Source: Pleurostoma richardsiae
Taxonomy: Eukaryota; Ascomycota; Sordariomycetes; Calosphaeriales; Pleurostomataceae
Reading direction: 5' to 3'
Assembly: GCA_030052745.1 (NCBI GenBank)
Contig: JANBVO010000029.1
Location: forward strand, 62,001-126,000
Length of the DNA stretch: 64,000 bases
In this document: positions 26,001 through 37,834 of the stretch, one piece after another
How positions within the stretch are numbered: the first letter of the stretch is position 1
How the letters are laid out: each line of letters begins with the position of its first letter
Position numbers and translations under genes: made by a program
The notes under the pieces: model-generated
What the model was told of the DNA's origin: nothing
Seen by the model: the letters and a program-made list of their open reading frames with translations, nothing else
Databases searched by the model: none

Positions 26001-29000
26001 GCAGGCAGTCAGGGACATGGCCCTTGGCCGAGTTTACCTGATGAGCCGCCGCCCAGATGGGTCTTGAGCCATGGCTGTCCTAATGGCTGCTCTCCAGGCG
26101 TTTTCAACAGACCCATCTTCTCGGAGAACCGAATGGCCATCTTCAAAATAGATGCTCACCCCGAAACTATTCATGCATCTCGGGGCCTAGAAGGCCGCCA
26201 CGTCAATGCTGGGGACAAGCCTCCCCGCGCCCGGAAGCTCGCTCGTATCAGTGCTGGCACGGCGGTGCCAAGGGCGTCCGCGCCGCAGGAGGGACGAGAT
26301 CCCGCAGCTGCAGCGGTGCGCGCCATCACTGTCGCACAAACTGGTCTCCTATACATGTGGCGGGCTTCGAGGGTGAGATGAGACGTCTTGGAAAACGAGT
26401 CACGCTGTCACGTCCTAGTGGACTGTACAGGAGGCATACGAACATGGCGCGCTCGGCGACGGATGCCTACCGGTGAGGCGCTCCCGAGAGTGTGGCCAAG
26501 CTGCAGGACGTACAGATACGAGGTTGCCTGTCAGAGTCAGTCGGTGACTTCTTCTTCAGCCTCTTCGTGCTTCTCCTTTGCCCGAGCGTCAATGTCGGTG
26601 GGAAGATTGCCGTCAAGTGAGTCGGTAATGTGGATGACGGCTATTTGCCGAGTTCGCCGACATAGCGGACTTGCGTGACTACGAGGGACGGCAAGGGAAG
26701 CTGTTGCAGACGGCAGGTTACAGGCAGCTCCGAATGTGCTGGAGACCGCGCACTGCTGAGACTCCGGCCATCATCCACAGCAATCAAGCTAGATATCACC
26801 AACAGCCTTGGACGCGATAGACGGTCCGTTGAGCAGACGGTATGTGAGGCCGGGCTCAAGGACTAACCAGCCACGGTCTCAATTCAAGACTGGCTTGACT
26901 CGAGCGACATGAATCTTCAATCTCATCCAAAGACGATACGGGGTGATGTTAACAGCCTTGTAGTCGCCCTGGCGACAGAGCCGAACTTGCAACCCAAGCG
27001 ACGGCGTCGTAGAAGTAATACAGGATCAGACAGCGGCTTGCACTGTCGAACAGCCTCAATGTTTGAGGGTGTCGGCTGCAGCACTAACCGCGCCTGACTG
27101 CCTTTTTTTGGCATGATGCACGGTACGTCACATTGGCATATCAACGGCAGCAGCAGCTCTGTCTCTAGAATCTCCTAGAGTATTCCGTAGATGCATTGTT
27201 GCCTTGCTTAGGAAAGTACCAGATTCCAACCTTTCTGTCGAGGGCATTTCCCAGAAGCCGCCACCACTCCCGGAGCATTCTCATCTGCCCAATCCCGCTC
27301 GCTCAAGGCGTAAGGTCGGCCGGCTTCTCGGTGCTGTTGGCTGCTCTCACGACCAATCCTGGCATTCAGACGCCTCTGGACAGCCGCCGCCAGCCGACGC
27401 GGCCGAGATGATACCGCCAAAAGCAAGGTCAGGCCTGTAGCCGAGCGTCTGCTTTTTTCTCAAAGCTAGCATCTGCGATCTTGTTCCCACGAGAACCTAC
27501 CGATGGACTCGCCTCCAGCCCCCCGGAAGATTGGCCCCTGTGACGAGCCAGAAAAGGCATCAAGAGTCGCGGCGGAAACGCGCGGCATTCGCATCAGTGG
27601 CCGATCGGTCATACCGTGTGTGCGGGAGCGCAGATCGCAGGACAAACACATGTCCGGATTGCTCCCATGCCTGCTTCTCTGGAGCAAACCAAGTGAGAGC
27701 GGCGTCGTTGGTAAGGGGCCCGGGAATGAAGGAATATGACAAGTGATAAGAAAGACTGTCCTTGAGACTTGAGGCGCTGACTTTTAAACTCTAGAAACGG
27801 TCGGCGCACCAAAAAGAAGAAGAGGAAAAAGCAAAAAATCCATTGATCCAGGGAGAGTGCACCCCCCGGTCCCGGTCCCAAATGCAACCTCAGTAAGCGG
27901 TTTCCCCAAGCCGCCGGTATCTCCTGTCCGGGCCCCTGGGTCGCTCCCCTTTCGTTAGCACCAACTAGCAAGCTGTAAACGTCTGGACAGTCCGCCCGAG
28001 ATGAAATTCGTGCCGTCCGAGTGGGGAGGTGGCTCCAGAGCCGAGACTCTCTCCCCATGTCTCATGCATGATGACGGGCGCATGTGTAGTACGTGACGGC
28101 CTCAGATGTCCCCTGCCCAGTACCAGGGGAGTCATACGGGGCAAATATCCTCCTTCTGGGTTAAAGAATGGCAGCATTCAGGCTTCACTCTCTCAGTCTC
28201 GAGAGGAGCCACAGCCCGGACACCGAACCACCCATGCTCCATTTACTGAAAGGGATGCTTACCTGACACAGAGTCTGACCGTCCCGGGCTCCTCTCTGTC
28301 TCCCAGGGCCACGACCCATGTTTCCGTGTCCCTCTCCAGGCCGTCACGGAGCAACTAAATGAGACCCAGACGAATGGCAGGCGCGGATCGCCTATATCTC
28401 AGGTGATAATGCCGTGAGGGCCACTCGGGGTCCTGGCAAACAATTAGCTTTTTCTCTTGCTTGTAACTCGGTCGGTCGCTTAGCGAGCCCTGTACTTGCT
28501 TTCCCTTTCTCGCTCCTATCGCCTGTGGAGATCTTTCCTGGCCCTGCCCAGAGAATGCTTCGTCCCATCCTATCCGAAAACGACTGGCTGCATGCTGCTG
28601 ACTCGGTCTATCAGTTGTCAGTTCTCATCGCCGGAGCCGGGGGGTTGGTCCGGCAGAGGATCTTTCGCTGGGAGAAGGTATCCGATGGTACCGGTACCTG
28701 TTCGCGTTTCCCCTATCATGTTCGGAGCAGGACGAGAGACTTTCCTCGCCATCTGCACCATCACATGAAAAGGTAGTCTAGCTTCGGGCTCAGGGGGTAC
28801 ATAGCAGCCAAGAGATATCTGTCTAGGATGCCTTCGCTTAGAGAGAGACACCGAAGCCTGCGGACGTCCCGGGCCTGGAGGATGTCGTTCGAAAAATAGA
28901 CCACAGTTACCGGCAGGGAATCTTTCCACTGCTCCGGCTCCTGCAAGCTGCAAGCCTGAACCTGGTTGCCGGGACTCTCTGGAGCTTCGTGTGTGAACGT

Positions 29001-30503
29001 CGCGACTGGCTGCTTCTACCACTATACAGAGAGCAACAGCTCCGGCAGGATCAAGTGCCTGACGTGAGCCGTTTGATCCTCCTGTGTTAAGGCATCGCCA
29101 ATTTGCATGCTCTCCTTCTGCTCACCCTTTCGTTCTCGATGTATGGGTTGAGAAAAGCCAGCCATTGCAGGTAACGTTGCGCGGTTAGCTGATCCAGGTG
29201 CCCACGGTATACTACTGACTGATTCTCTACTGTCGAGGGTATCACGTCCTCCCCTCAGCGCCAATGCGGCGAGTACCACGACCGGCCCGGTTATGACGGT
29301 CATGCCAACGCCGTCGAGGCAAGCCAAGGTCATCCACCAACGGCCTTCCTTAGCTTGATTTGCAGCGCAGCCTCTCGAAGCTCGTGGGAAGCCACACCTT
29401 TGCGGACCGCCCACAATATCCGACAAGTCCTACCCCTTTTCTCTTCTGGCGGTGGCCACAGGGCCTTTAGAAGAGGCTCTTTTGACTGGCGATAGAACGT
29501 CGTCCCGTTTTTTGGCGACCTTTAGCCACAACTGAAGAGAGGTGGTCGCTGGTCCGGGCACTCGAGGTGAGAACGACACTGAGACGCAATGCAAAGCTGC
29601 AGGCTTCCCAGTCACTTCGTCTTCGAAGGACCTTCCTCGCCCGTGACACCAGACTAGATCCGGAGACTCCAGTGAACGAGTCGTGTCAGGAAGGGCTGGC
29701 TTACGCTGGCTTGAAGAGCAGGAGAGGATAACAAGTCCGGGCATGTAAAGAGGAGATTTCGGCAGCTAGACTCAGGGACAAGTTGTCGAAAGGGTTCACT
29801 CGACGTGGGTGGCTATCTTGGGGGAGAGTACGATGAGGTGACTGGGACTCATGATTGTCGTGAGGGTAGCTGAGGTTCGTAGTGTTCGTGGAAGACTGTT
29901 GATCCTCTTCTCTGTTCTCGGTAGGTCAGGGGAGAGGAAGAACATGGTCGAGATCTTTCCATGGAGACAGTGGCCAGTCTGTTCAAGGCCCCGTCAGCGG
30001 ATGTATACAGGTCGGCTACACTTAAGACGCAGCGGGCAGAAGAAGGGCTCTGGACGAAATTCCCTATTGCTCCTTCTCTCCTTCTCAGTTTTTAGACTTC
30101 TCCTCTTCGTGTCTTCAAGTTGTGGCCATGAGCGTCTGCCTGCGTCAAAGGACGACGCCTCCAGTGGTGCCAGCCCAGGTAATGAGAAGTCATCGTGAAG
30201 CCTGCTGAAGATGTGTTGCCGTATCTACCATCCACATTCTCACTTCAAGAAAATCAAGATCACAGCAGAGTGTTATCTCTGCATCAAGTTGCTTTGGGGA
30301 ATGAAGGCGGACGCACTGATTGTATAAGCCTTATACGAACTCTTCATCTCGATCAACTTCCTCGGCACTCGACACCAACCCAACCAGCCTCGATCACCCC
30401 TCTGGAGTCCCTCAGCACCATGTAGTCCACCTCCCCTTCCTGGTATCGCAGTGATCAGTGAGCAACACGACCATTTCCCCTCTCTTATCCCTCGTGGCAA
30501 TGT
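23001..30503. other. gene-free stretch, right part
   Basis: I see no supportable host gene. Frames reach about 150 codons but carry no domains. At 26.3-26.5 kb a plus-strand frame includes CHVLVDCT, faintly like the C-terminal Cys/His motif of Tad-type LINEs, which is too weak to annotate. A six-copy GCCT microsatellite lies at 25785-25808. The last few hundred bases before 30504 probably hold the 3' UTR of the membrane-protein gene on the minus strand. Confidence 0.4.
25785..25808. repeat. GCCT tetranucleotide microsatellite
   Basis: Six perfect tandem copies of GCCT. It is a simple repeat in non-coding DNA, likely length-polymorphic between strains. Confidence 0.85.
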
Positions 30504-32385
30504 CTAGTACCGCCCACCTAGCGTCTCTAAGTCCTCCTCATGCAGGAGCGGCGCCCCAGCACCCGCCTCCTGAGGACTGCTGAGCCCAGGCGAGCGGCTG
30601 CCATCCGGGACTTGTGCCTGCATCCTAAGCACCTTGCTGGCGCCATCATTCCCCACGTGCGCAGGGGAAGAGATAGCCACCCCGAGCCCGCCGAGTGCGC
30701 TTCCCGTCCCAGCCCAGCTCCCCCAGCTGTCTCGGGCGTCCTGGGTGCGTCCCTTCGTCGGCTCGACCGAGGCAGCAGGAAGGCCTCTTTGGTAGCTCAG
30801 GGGGGAGGCCGAGGGACTGGCGAGTCTTGCCGCATGCGGTGCTGTCCCTGACCCTCGGGTGAGAAAAGCTGGTGGCGGCGGCGACAGAGGTGACACAGGA
30901 AGGGGCGACGTCGGAGGCGGCGACAACGGAGGCGGCGGCAGCCCCCGGTTAGGAGGTGGTCCAGGTACCGCCTTGGCCGTCAGCAGCCCCGGTATCTCCA
31001 GCGGCGTGTCATGTGGACGAGGCGGGCGGGTCGGCGACGACGGCGGCGTGGACACGGCCGAGTCAGGAAGCACGGCAATGCCGATATTCGCGTTCGGATA
31101 CGTGCCGTCCGTGCTGGTGGAGACGACCTCCCTGCGCAGCGACGAGCTGCCCAGAGTAGTCGTTCCAGACGCCGCGTAGCTTCCCAGGCTCGACCGGGGC
31201 AGGGAGAAGCTGACGGGCGGCGGTGCCGACTTGAACCCTAGGACCTTTCCTGCCTTCTCCTGTCGCGGCTCGAGCTTATTAGTCGTCGGCGCGCAGATGG
31301 GCGAGGACGGGAAGAAGTCGTCCCGAAGGTGGTCGGCATACAGCGGGCTGCCGAAGGGCGGGGGAGAGCCCTGGCGGGTGACGGCTTGCTGGAGGATTGA
31401 AGGCAGGAACTTCCTGTCCCGGAGACGCAAAGGAGGCGTCAACGGCGGTCGGCCTTCAGAAGTCGTCGAGTTCGCTGGGGAGATCAGAGGTGCTGGCGAA
31501 CCGGCACCGGGAGCGGAGAAATCGTGGGTGATCCTGATGCGTTTTCGCAGGGTGCTTGGATAGCTCTGCTCCCGTCTTTTGTGGCGTAGAAGGAGGAGAA
31601 AGGCGAGCAGGGCGATGGCAATGAATCCTACTGCAGAACAGACACCTATTGCAATCTTTGTTTCGGTCGAAATTCCGCCTTTTGAGCTGACCGGAGGGGC
31701 ATCGTGCCCAGTGGTACCAGAGGCTTGTGGAACGACCGGGGTCGTCGATGCCTTCGCTTCGGATGTCTGCGTCGATTCGGCTCCTGAAGTCGAGGATGGC
31801 AACCTGACGACACTCGTCGTCACCTGCGGCGCCGTCGCCAACCCACTGGCACTCAGGCTCCCGCTTGATACGGCTCCTCCCTGCTTTGGTGTTCCGCTAT
31901 TACAGAAGGTACAGTCATAACCATCAGGAGGCGGGCCGGAGTCTGAGATAGGCTCGACTCCCAGGCTAGATCGGTGCGTCTATTAGTCGTGTCCTCGCGT
32001 TAGGATAGAGACTGCCTCACTTATGGCAAGTATTGATTATCAAGTCAACGTTGGCTTGCAGAATCGTCAGCATGAAAGCTATATCTAGTGACGGAGTCCA
32101 ATGATGCCACATACGATCTTGGCCATAAACATTCTTTGGATCAATCCATACGCCGCATAAGCTCACATCACACCAGTAAAGGGGCCAGAAGGTAGTTTGT
32201 TGACTCGCGTCGTCAGCTGCCTGGAGACGATCGCAAACATCCTGGGAGATGGTGTCGTTACCCGCAGCCTTGAGTAAAAAGTCACTTCTGCATTCAGACA
32301 GGCATTCTGGTGCGGATTGCCCATTATATATCCCGCTCTTTTCTGTGTTGAATGGACAAGCGCAGTTGCTGTTGTCGAGTTCCAT
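30504..32385 (-). CDS. single-pass membrane protein, Cys-rich outside and Pro-rich inside
   Basis: Two exons are inferred: 32385-32021 and 31965-30504. The join (GT donor, CTAG acceptor) keeps frame and gives 608 aa. The outer part (about residues 1-160) has many cysteines, including NCACPFN, ECLSEC, WCDVSLCG and YDCTFC, and is followed by a Ser/Thr-rich stem. One transmembrane helix at about residues 226-248 ends in RHKRR, giving an outside-N, inside-C topology by the positive-inside rule. The roughly 360-residue cytoplasmic tail is rich in Pro and Ser, with PPPPLSPPP-type SH3/WW ligand runs. The layout is sensor-like (as in fungal wall sensors), but the Cys pattern is not one I can name. 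No signal peptide is visible at the ATG used, so an upstream 5' exon may be missing; I could not find a convincing one. Confidence 0.75.
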
Positions 32386-35300
32386 GTCTGGCGATAATAG
32401 GCACGAGGGTCATATCAAAGCATGAGTGGGAGGGATGTTAGGATGGAAAGCTCCGGACACTGCATATTATGGGAGAGGTAGACCGACTTGGCTCCTTTCG
32501 AGTCCAGGAAAGGGAAAAAGCGAAGGTAGAGGGCAAACGAGCGTGATGTAAAAGACAAATCCGTTTGTTCAGCGTAAAGAGAGTAGCATGGAGAGGAAGG
32601 AGATGAAGAGCGGGAGCGAGTCAACCTCCTGCCGTAATCTCTGACGAGCTGCAGCCATCGATCTGGCTTGCTTCCAGCTGCATATGCGAGCGATAAATCA
32701 CCATCTCCTCGCTATATACTCCGACACTTGTCTCCCGATCGTACATACAGCTATGACGCTGCACAGTGGTGCTACCTGACGCAGGAAAGAGATCAGACAA
32801 CGTTGGATGGGACAAAGGCCACTTGATGAAGAATATATGTGTAACTTGACCCTGCGCCGTCCCGCCGCTCGACGAGAATAGTGGTCTCGTATGAGGGCGA
32901 GGACACGGAGGCCTGCTTGCCAATGGAGGAGCGTGAGGGATATGCAGGTAACCGCCTTGTCCCCCTTTCCTCTCGTTTCCTTCTCTCGGAATTCAGCTTC
33001 AGGAGACGGATCTTATGCACAAGAGATACGGCTGTAAAAGAAACGACAGTGATAATTTCTGCAGGGGAATAAGCGAACTTCCAAGGGAAGAAATAGCGCT
33101 TCTGGGACATGCCGTCCTCGAACTGCATGTGCAGGATACAGCCCTGCCCTACTCGAGAGCTGAGACATCAGATGAGAAGCTTGACTTCTTGCTTTTCAGA
33201 TGGTCGAGCTACCTGGGTCCAGACCGGAAATGAAGTGACAAGTAGCACAAACGGCGGCAGATCCCTATTGGATCTCCGCCGCACTTGCGCCACTAGATAC
33301 GGGTATGACGGAGAGGCTTTTGTTCTGCATCCCGAGAAACCGCAAGCCTATGTGAGCCGCTGGCGATCACCAGCGACTGTGTGGCGTGAGGGAATGATGG
33401 CCCAGCGACAAAGCGACGTGATTGCCTTCTTGTTCGGCCATTCGGTCGAGTCCAGGATGCGATTGAGAGACGGGTAGAACCAATGGCTATCGCCAGTGGG
33501 TTTGTGCAATCGGCGACCAGTCCAAGTCAGTTCCAGTCAATCTCATGAGCGGTTACGACGAGGACGTCGGCCTGACAAGCGGCTGGATAGACAAGCGAGC
33601 GGTGACATGGGACAACAGCGGCCTAGCCAATGGCGTCGTCTCCTAGACGACCAGGTACAGACGGAATCGTGCGACCTCACTAGAGCGTCGGTGATGTAGT
33701 CTAGTTTGTTCCGCAGCTCTGTCTGCTGCCAGACGCGGACGGACTCGAGCATTGACTGATCTCCAACCTTATAGCCGTCCGTTCTCCCCCTCCCTTGGAG
33801 ACAAGACGGCCGTCATGTTTGCCCAGGAGACCGGCGCGTGAGAGACACTGCTGTTTGCCGACGGCGTACAAACAAACCGGCTCCCGACAGTCTCGAGGCT
33901 TACGTCTTGAGAGCATGTCTCATAATTTCGAATAGTCATAACTCAGTGGCAAGATGGGGAAATCTAAGGACCGTCCTCGCCAAGCAGGAGAGGTCGAAGT
34001 ATCTCCTGGAAGCTGTATCCTCTCTCTGGGATATTAGAATGCGGGCTGGAGCATAGCCAGTGCCAGTGCCGTGCGTATCCGATGGAGACGAGTTGCTTTT
34101 CTTGCTGTGCGCGGAGAAGAACAACAAGTCATCTACAAAGGAGGCAAATAGGAAATGTAGAAGGCCGTCAGCTGGACATGGGCATTGAGCATTTCATCGT
34201 TGTTAAAGCAGAGGTTCAGATACGGGTTTGGCCATGATCCTTGATTCGCTCATCTTGCATGAAGCGAAGGTGAGTTGCCCAATTCTGCGTTGGGAGCTCG
34301 ACTAAGGTTTCCGGAGTCCTTATTTGAGGAAGGTCAGCCGCAAAGGGTCAACACGTGTCACTGCCGGTTCACTACCGTCGCAGGGCTGAGTTTGCCCAGC
34401 CCGCCTCGGAAGGGATTCGACCAAGGACGCTCTGCTGGCATCCGACTGGTCGTTGAGCACATAGGGGCGGGAGTAGCGTCGACAACAGATGCATCCAGAG
34501 GATAAGAAGAGCATCTATGAACCTCGTATTCCGGAATCCGTGCGTGACCAGCATCGATGACCATCTAGCCAATATCCTATCGGGGCGGAAGAGCTGAGGA
34601 CGATGCCACACGGCTCGAAATCTGTCTGATCCCGGCGTTCTCCAGCTAGGTGGGCGTGCTTGAGACCCATACAGCGTTATGGCTGGATGTTATCGGATTT
34701 CCTCGTTTGACAGAATATTCCGCCGCAGTTCAAGCATATCCGGAGCAATGAGCCCGGAATACGCACTCCTTAAGCAAGCGTCAGTAGATGGAGCACGCGG
34801 AAGAGCTCGCAGCCAGCCACAATTCACCTCTCGAGCTGCTTTTGCGACCCGGGAAAGCAGTGACAGGACGATAGTTAATGCCGCCCGCATTTTGTCAATC
34901 GTGTCGAACGGGCCAGATCTTCCTGCGTCCAAGGTAGAGAGTTTCATGACATGTACGCTAGAGGTGACGAAATGCAGATTGCATCTTGCCACAGAAAAAC
35001 AAGGCAATAGGCTCGATTCGGCTTCGCGGAGTCGTCGCTGCACGACCGCATCTGAACCATGAGAGGGACATACCTAGGTAGATGCCTGTGTCTCTCACGT
35101 TCTCTGGCCGTCGCTCTGTGACATATCATGTTTTCTGATTCAAGATTGATCACCTGGCCAAAGTAAGTCGGAATAAATCCATCACGGCCTTGCATTGTTC
35201 AGCTCCAAAATTGAGCTCGGCAACAACACCATCTCAGGGAAGAATCTACTGCGCCTAGTACGGACATGTTAGTCTCGACATCGAAAGACCTAGCAGCAAT

Positions 35301-35916
35301 CAGCGAGCAGTGCCAGGACAGCGCGATGGGAGGGAGTCCCGACCCTGTCAAGGGCCGCAAAGATTCACCGTCGGAATGGCATTCTGGAACTTGACCCGGT
35401 CGCGATTCTGGCCAAGACGCCAATGATAGCTTGCCTTGACACTTGCCTAAAGGCCTAATCAATAAAGATCTACAGCTCGGGGATCGAGGCTCGTGGTTTG
35501 TGTTACCGAGGCCTTCAAAGCACATGAGCGCCAAAGAAGACGGGTAAAGCATCTGCGCGGTCAGTATCCTCATTACGACCCACATGCCATGTAGGTATGG
35601 GAATATAAGGATGGCGGAAGGAAAAATCCGTGTGAAGGTTGGTATAAGTGGGAGCGAGTTGCGTAGTAGAGGTCGGTGGGCATCTGTTATGGGCGCGAGC
35701 GGGCGGTCAGTGGCGCGTGCCTGCCGGGTAGGAACCTCGGCACCGGCGAGTTTACAGGCGGCTTAACGCTGGTACCGTCTCACCCCCTCACGGCAGACAT
35801 TTGCAGGACAAGCAAATGGAATTTGGAGAAACCGAGCTCTTCGAAAACGTTGATCTTCCTTCATACCATGCTGTACAGTACAGCTGCGAGGCCTGGAAAC
35901 CGTGTTTTACAGTACA
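32386..35916. other. intergenic region between divergent genes
   Basis: About 3.5 kb separates the 5' end of the membrane-protein gene from that of the dehydrogenase. No frame here has a domain or a sensible exon chain. It should contain both promoters and possibly the missing signal-peptide exon of the membrane protein, between about 32.4 and 33.1 kb. Confidence 0.5.
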
Positions 35917-36992
35917 ATGGCTGAGGCGGCGAAGAGGCGACTGCACGCCATAGGGAAGCAGCTCGCGCCGGCAGCTGTAGACGATGCCACCTTCGAGGGC
36001 ATCCCGCCCATCAAGGAGCTGGCGCCCGATTCCAACGGCCCGCGAATGACCGGTAAAGTGGTGATTATCACAGGCATGCCCCCCCTTCCTTTCCCGATCT
36101 GTCTTCATCGAACTCGCTGCCTGACTTCCCTTGCAGGCGCCAACTCTCTGCTGGGCATCGGCCGGGCGTCCGCGCACCAGTTCGCGCAGAACGGCGCGAG
36201 GGCCATCTACATTTGTGACTACGACGATGAGTACCTCGGCTTTCACGAGCGCGAGATTAAGTCGCTGTATCCTGAAGTAGAGATCCACACGCGCAAGTTC
36301 GATGCTGCTGACGAGAAGTCCGTGGCGGAGGTGGTGGCTGACGCCGTCCGCCGGTATGGGCGCCTGGACGTCTTCTTCGCGAATGCAGGCATCATCGGCC
36401 CGCATGCAGCGTTCACGGACGTCGAAGAGGAGGACTTCATGCGTACTCTCCGAGTCAACACCCTGGGGTGAGCCACCATGACCATTTGCCCATGTCTCCT
36501 TGCGATGATACACGTGACTGATTTTGTTGTTGTAGCGCCTTCCTTGCTGCCAAGCATGCCGCGCCGGCGATGATGAAGAGGTCGCCCGAGAAGGAGAAAG
36601 GCTCGGGGAGCATCCTCATGACCGCGTCCGTGGCCGGCCTGCGGTCCAACGCCGGGGCGACGGCCTACTCCGCGTCCAAGGCCGCCGTGGTCAACATGGC
36701 GCAGACGATTGCTTACCAGCTGGCGGGGTCGGACGTGCGCGTCAACGCGATCTGCCCCGGCCTGATAGAGACTGGGATGACCTCTATTGTCTTCGAGGCC
36801 GCGCGCGCCCGCGGCACGGAGAAGAAGATAGGCCAGCTGAACCCGCTCAAGCGCGGGGGCTATGCTGACGAGATCGCCCGGGTGGCTCTGTTCCTGGCGA
36901 GCGATGAGAGCAGCTACGTCAACGGTCAGGCGTGGGCGGTGGACGGTGGCCTCAGTGCTGGGCATCCCTACGTGCAGGGAAAGATGGGTTAA
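35917..36992 (+). CDS. short-chain dehydrogenase/reductase (classical SDR)
   Basis: NAD(P)-dependent oxidoreductase of unknown substrate. Three exons are inferred: 35917-36073, 36137-36467 and 36536-36992, giving 314 aa. The cofactor motif [10 protein letters not shown] covers residues 52-61, NAG occurs within [10 protein letters not shown], and the catalytic residues are Ser194, Tyr207 and Lys211 (YSASK). A C-terminal VDGG motif is present. An N-terminal extension of about 45 residues precedes the Rossmann fold. Intron 1 starts with GC instead of GT (GCATGC...TTGCAG) and interrupts the glycine-rich loop. It is 63 nt with no in-frame stop, so retention would insert 21 residues there. Intron 2 is a normal GTGAGC-TAG intron. 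ATG 35917 is chosen because the frame closes upstream soon after; no earlier ATG is in frame. No biosynthetic neighbours are present. Confidence 0.9.
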
Positions 36993-37288
36993 GGAGCGCT
37001 GCATGGGATGACGCCGTATGATCATGCATGAGGTAGTATCCAGAGTTCACACAGGCCCTGACTGCAGTGAAATCTGAGAAACCGGTCGACTTTAGTACCA
37101 TCTACCGCATAGCTGAGTCTAAATCATCAGCGTTTCTTTCTGTAATAAGAAACCTGGACAGCCTATTTAAGAGTTGACTGCTATGGCATCAGTTGCTGAG
37201 AGGGCACGGAAGAAGCTGTGTATCCGGGAAGAGTGAGTAATCTGCAAGTAGCAGTTTTTCGAGCCACTTTTCAAAAACTGAACAAGTA

Positions 37289-37359
37289 GCGCCAGTGGTT
37301 TAGCGGTAAAATTCATCGTTGCCATCGATGAGCCCCCGGTTCGACTCCGGGCTGGCGCA
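37289..37359 (+). tRNA. tRNA-Gly (GCC)
   Basis: A 71-nt cloverleaf. The acceptor stem GCGCCAG pairs with CTGGCGC, with A as discriminator. The D-arm contains GGTTTAGCGGT. The anticodon stem TCATCG/CGATGA encloses loop TTGCCAT with anticodon GCC. The T-arm contains GGTTCGACTCC (B box). There is no intron. A short T-rich stretch (TTTCTTTT) lies about 10 nt downstream and may stop Pol III. It is identical to, and faces, the copy at 37764-37834. Confidence 0.97.
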
Positions 37360-37763
37360 CAGCAGGTGTTGTTTCTTTTGCTACGTCGACTTATTTTGCT
37401 ACTGCTGCGCGAGAAGTGTCCTCTTTTTGGCCGTGTTCCATTGGAACATCTGTTTTCCAGATAGAGGAACGGATGGTAGTAGGCAGGTATGGAGAAGAAC
37501 ACCCTCCACGACAGTATTCGGTATGAAGCGGTGACTAGGCATAGATACCTACCTAGGTAACCGTAGTAGCGGTAGACCCTGACCGCACTGCCGGCAAAAC
37601 GCCCAGCACATTTTGTTGCGCCGAGTTCACAGGCCCATATTTTTGAACTGTGCTCTATCGGAAAGCCTCATACGTACGAAATACTTAAAAGAAACATAGA
37701 AGAAATCTATGAGGAGTGAACGAGCCACAGTAAAAAGAGATGTTCTCTTGAGGGCAAAAGAAT

Positions 37764-37834
37764 TGCGCCAGCCCGGAGTCGAACCGGGGGCTCATCGATG
37801 GCAACGATGAATTTTACCGCTAAACCACTGGCGC
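37764..37834 (-). tRNA. tRNA-Gly (GCC), second identical copy
   Basis: On the minus strand this is base-for-base the same 71-nt tRNA as the plus-strand copy at 37289-37359, with anticodon GCC and no intron. It is transcribed toward that copy, with a TTTT run shortly after its 3' end. The two genes form a perfect inverted repeat separated by 404 nt. Confidence 0.97.

Noticed and set aside
10601-30503. Heavy repeat-induced point mutation as the cause of the gene-free block
   Set aside because: The block is not AT-rich and CpG words remain common by eye, contrary to heavy RIP. A RIP index would settle it.
35917-36992. Secondary-metabolite cluster around the dehydrogenase
   Set aside because: No synthase, P450, transporter or pathway regulator adjoins it; one SDR is not evidence for a cluster.
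35788-37025. Minus-strand frames of 241 and 260 codons
   Set aside because: Antisense shadows of the short-chain dehydrogenase, whose catalytic motifs are clear on the plus strand.
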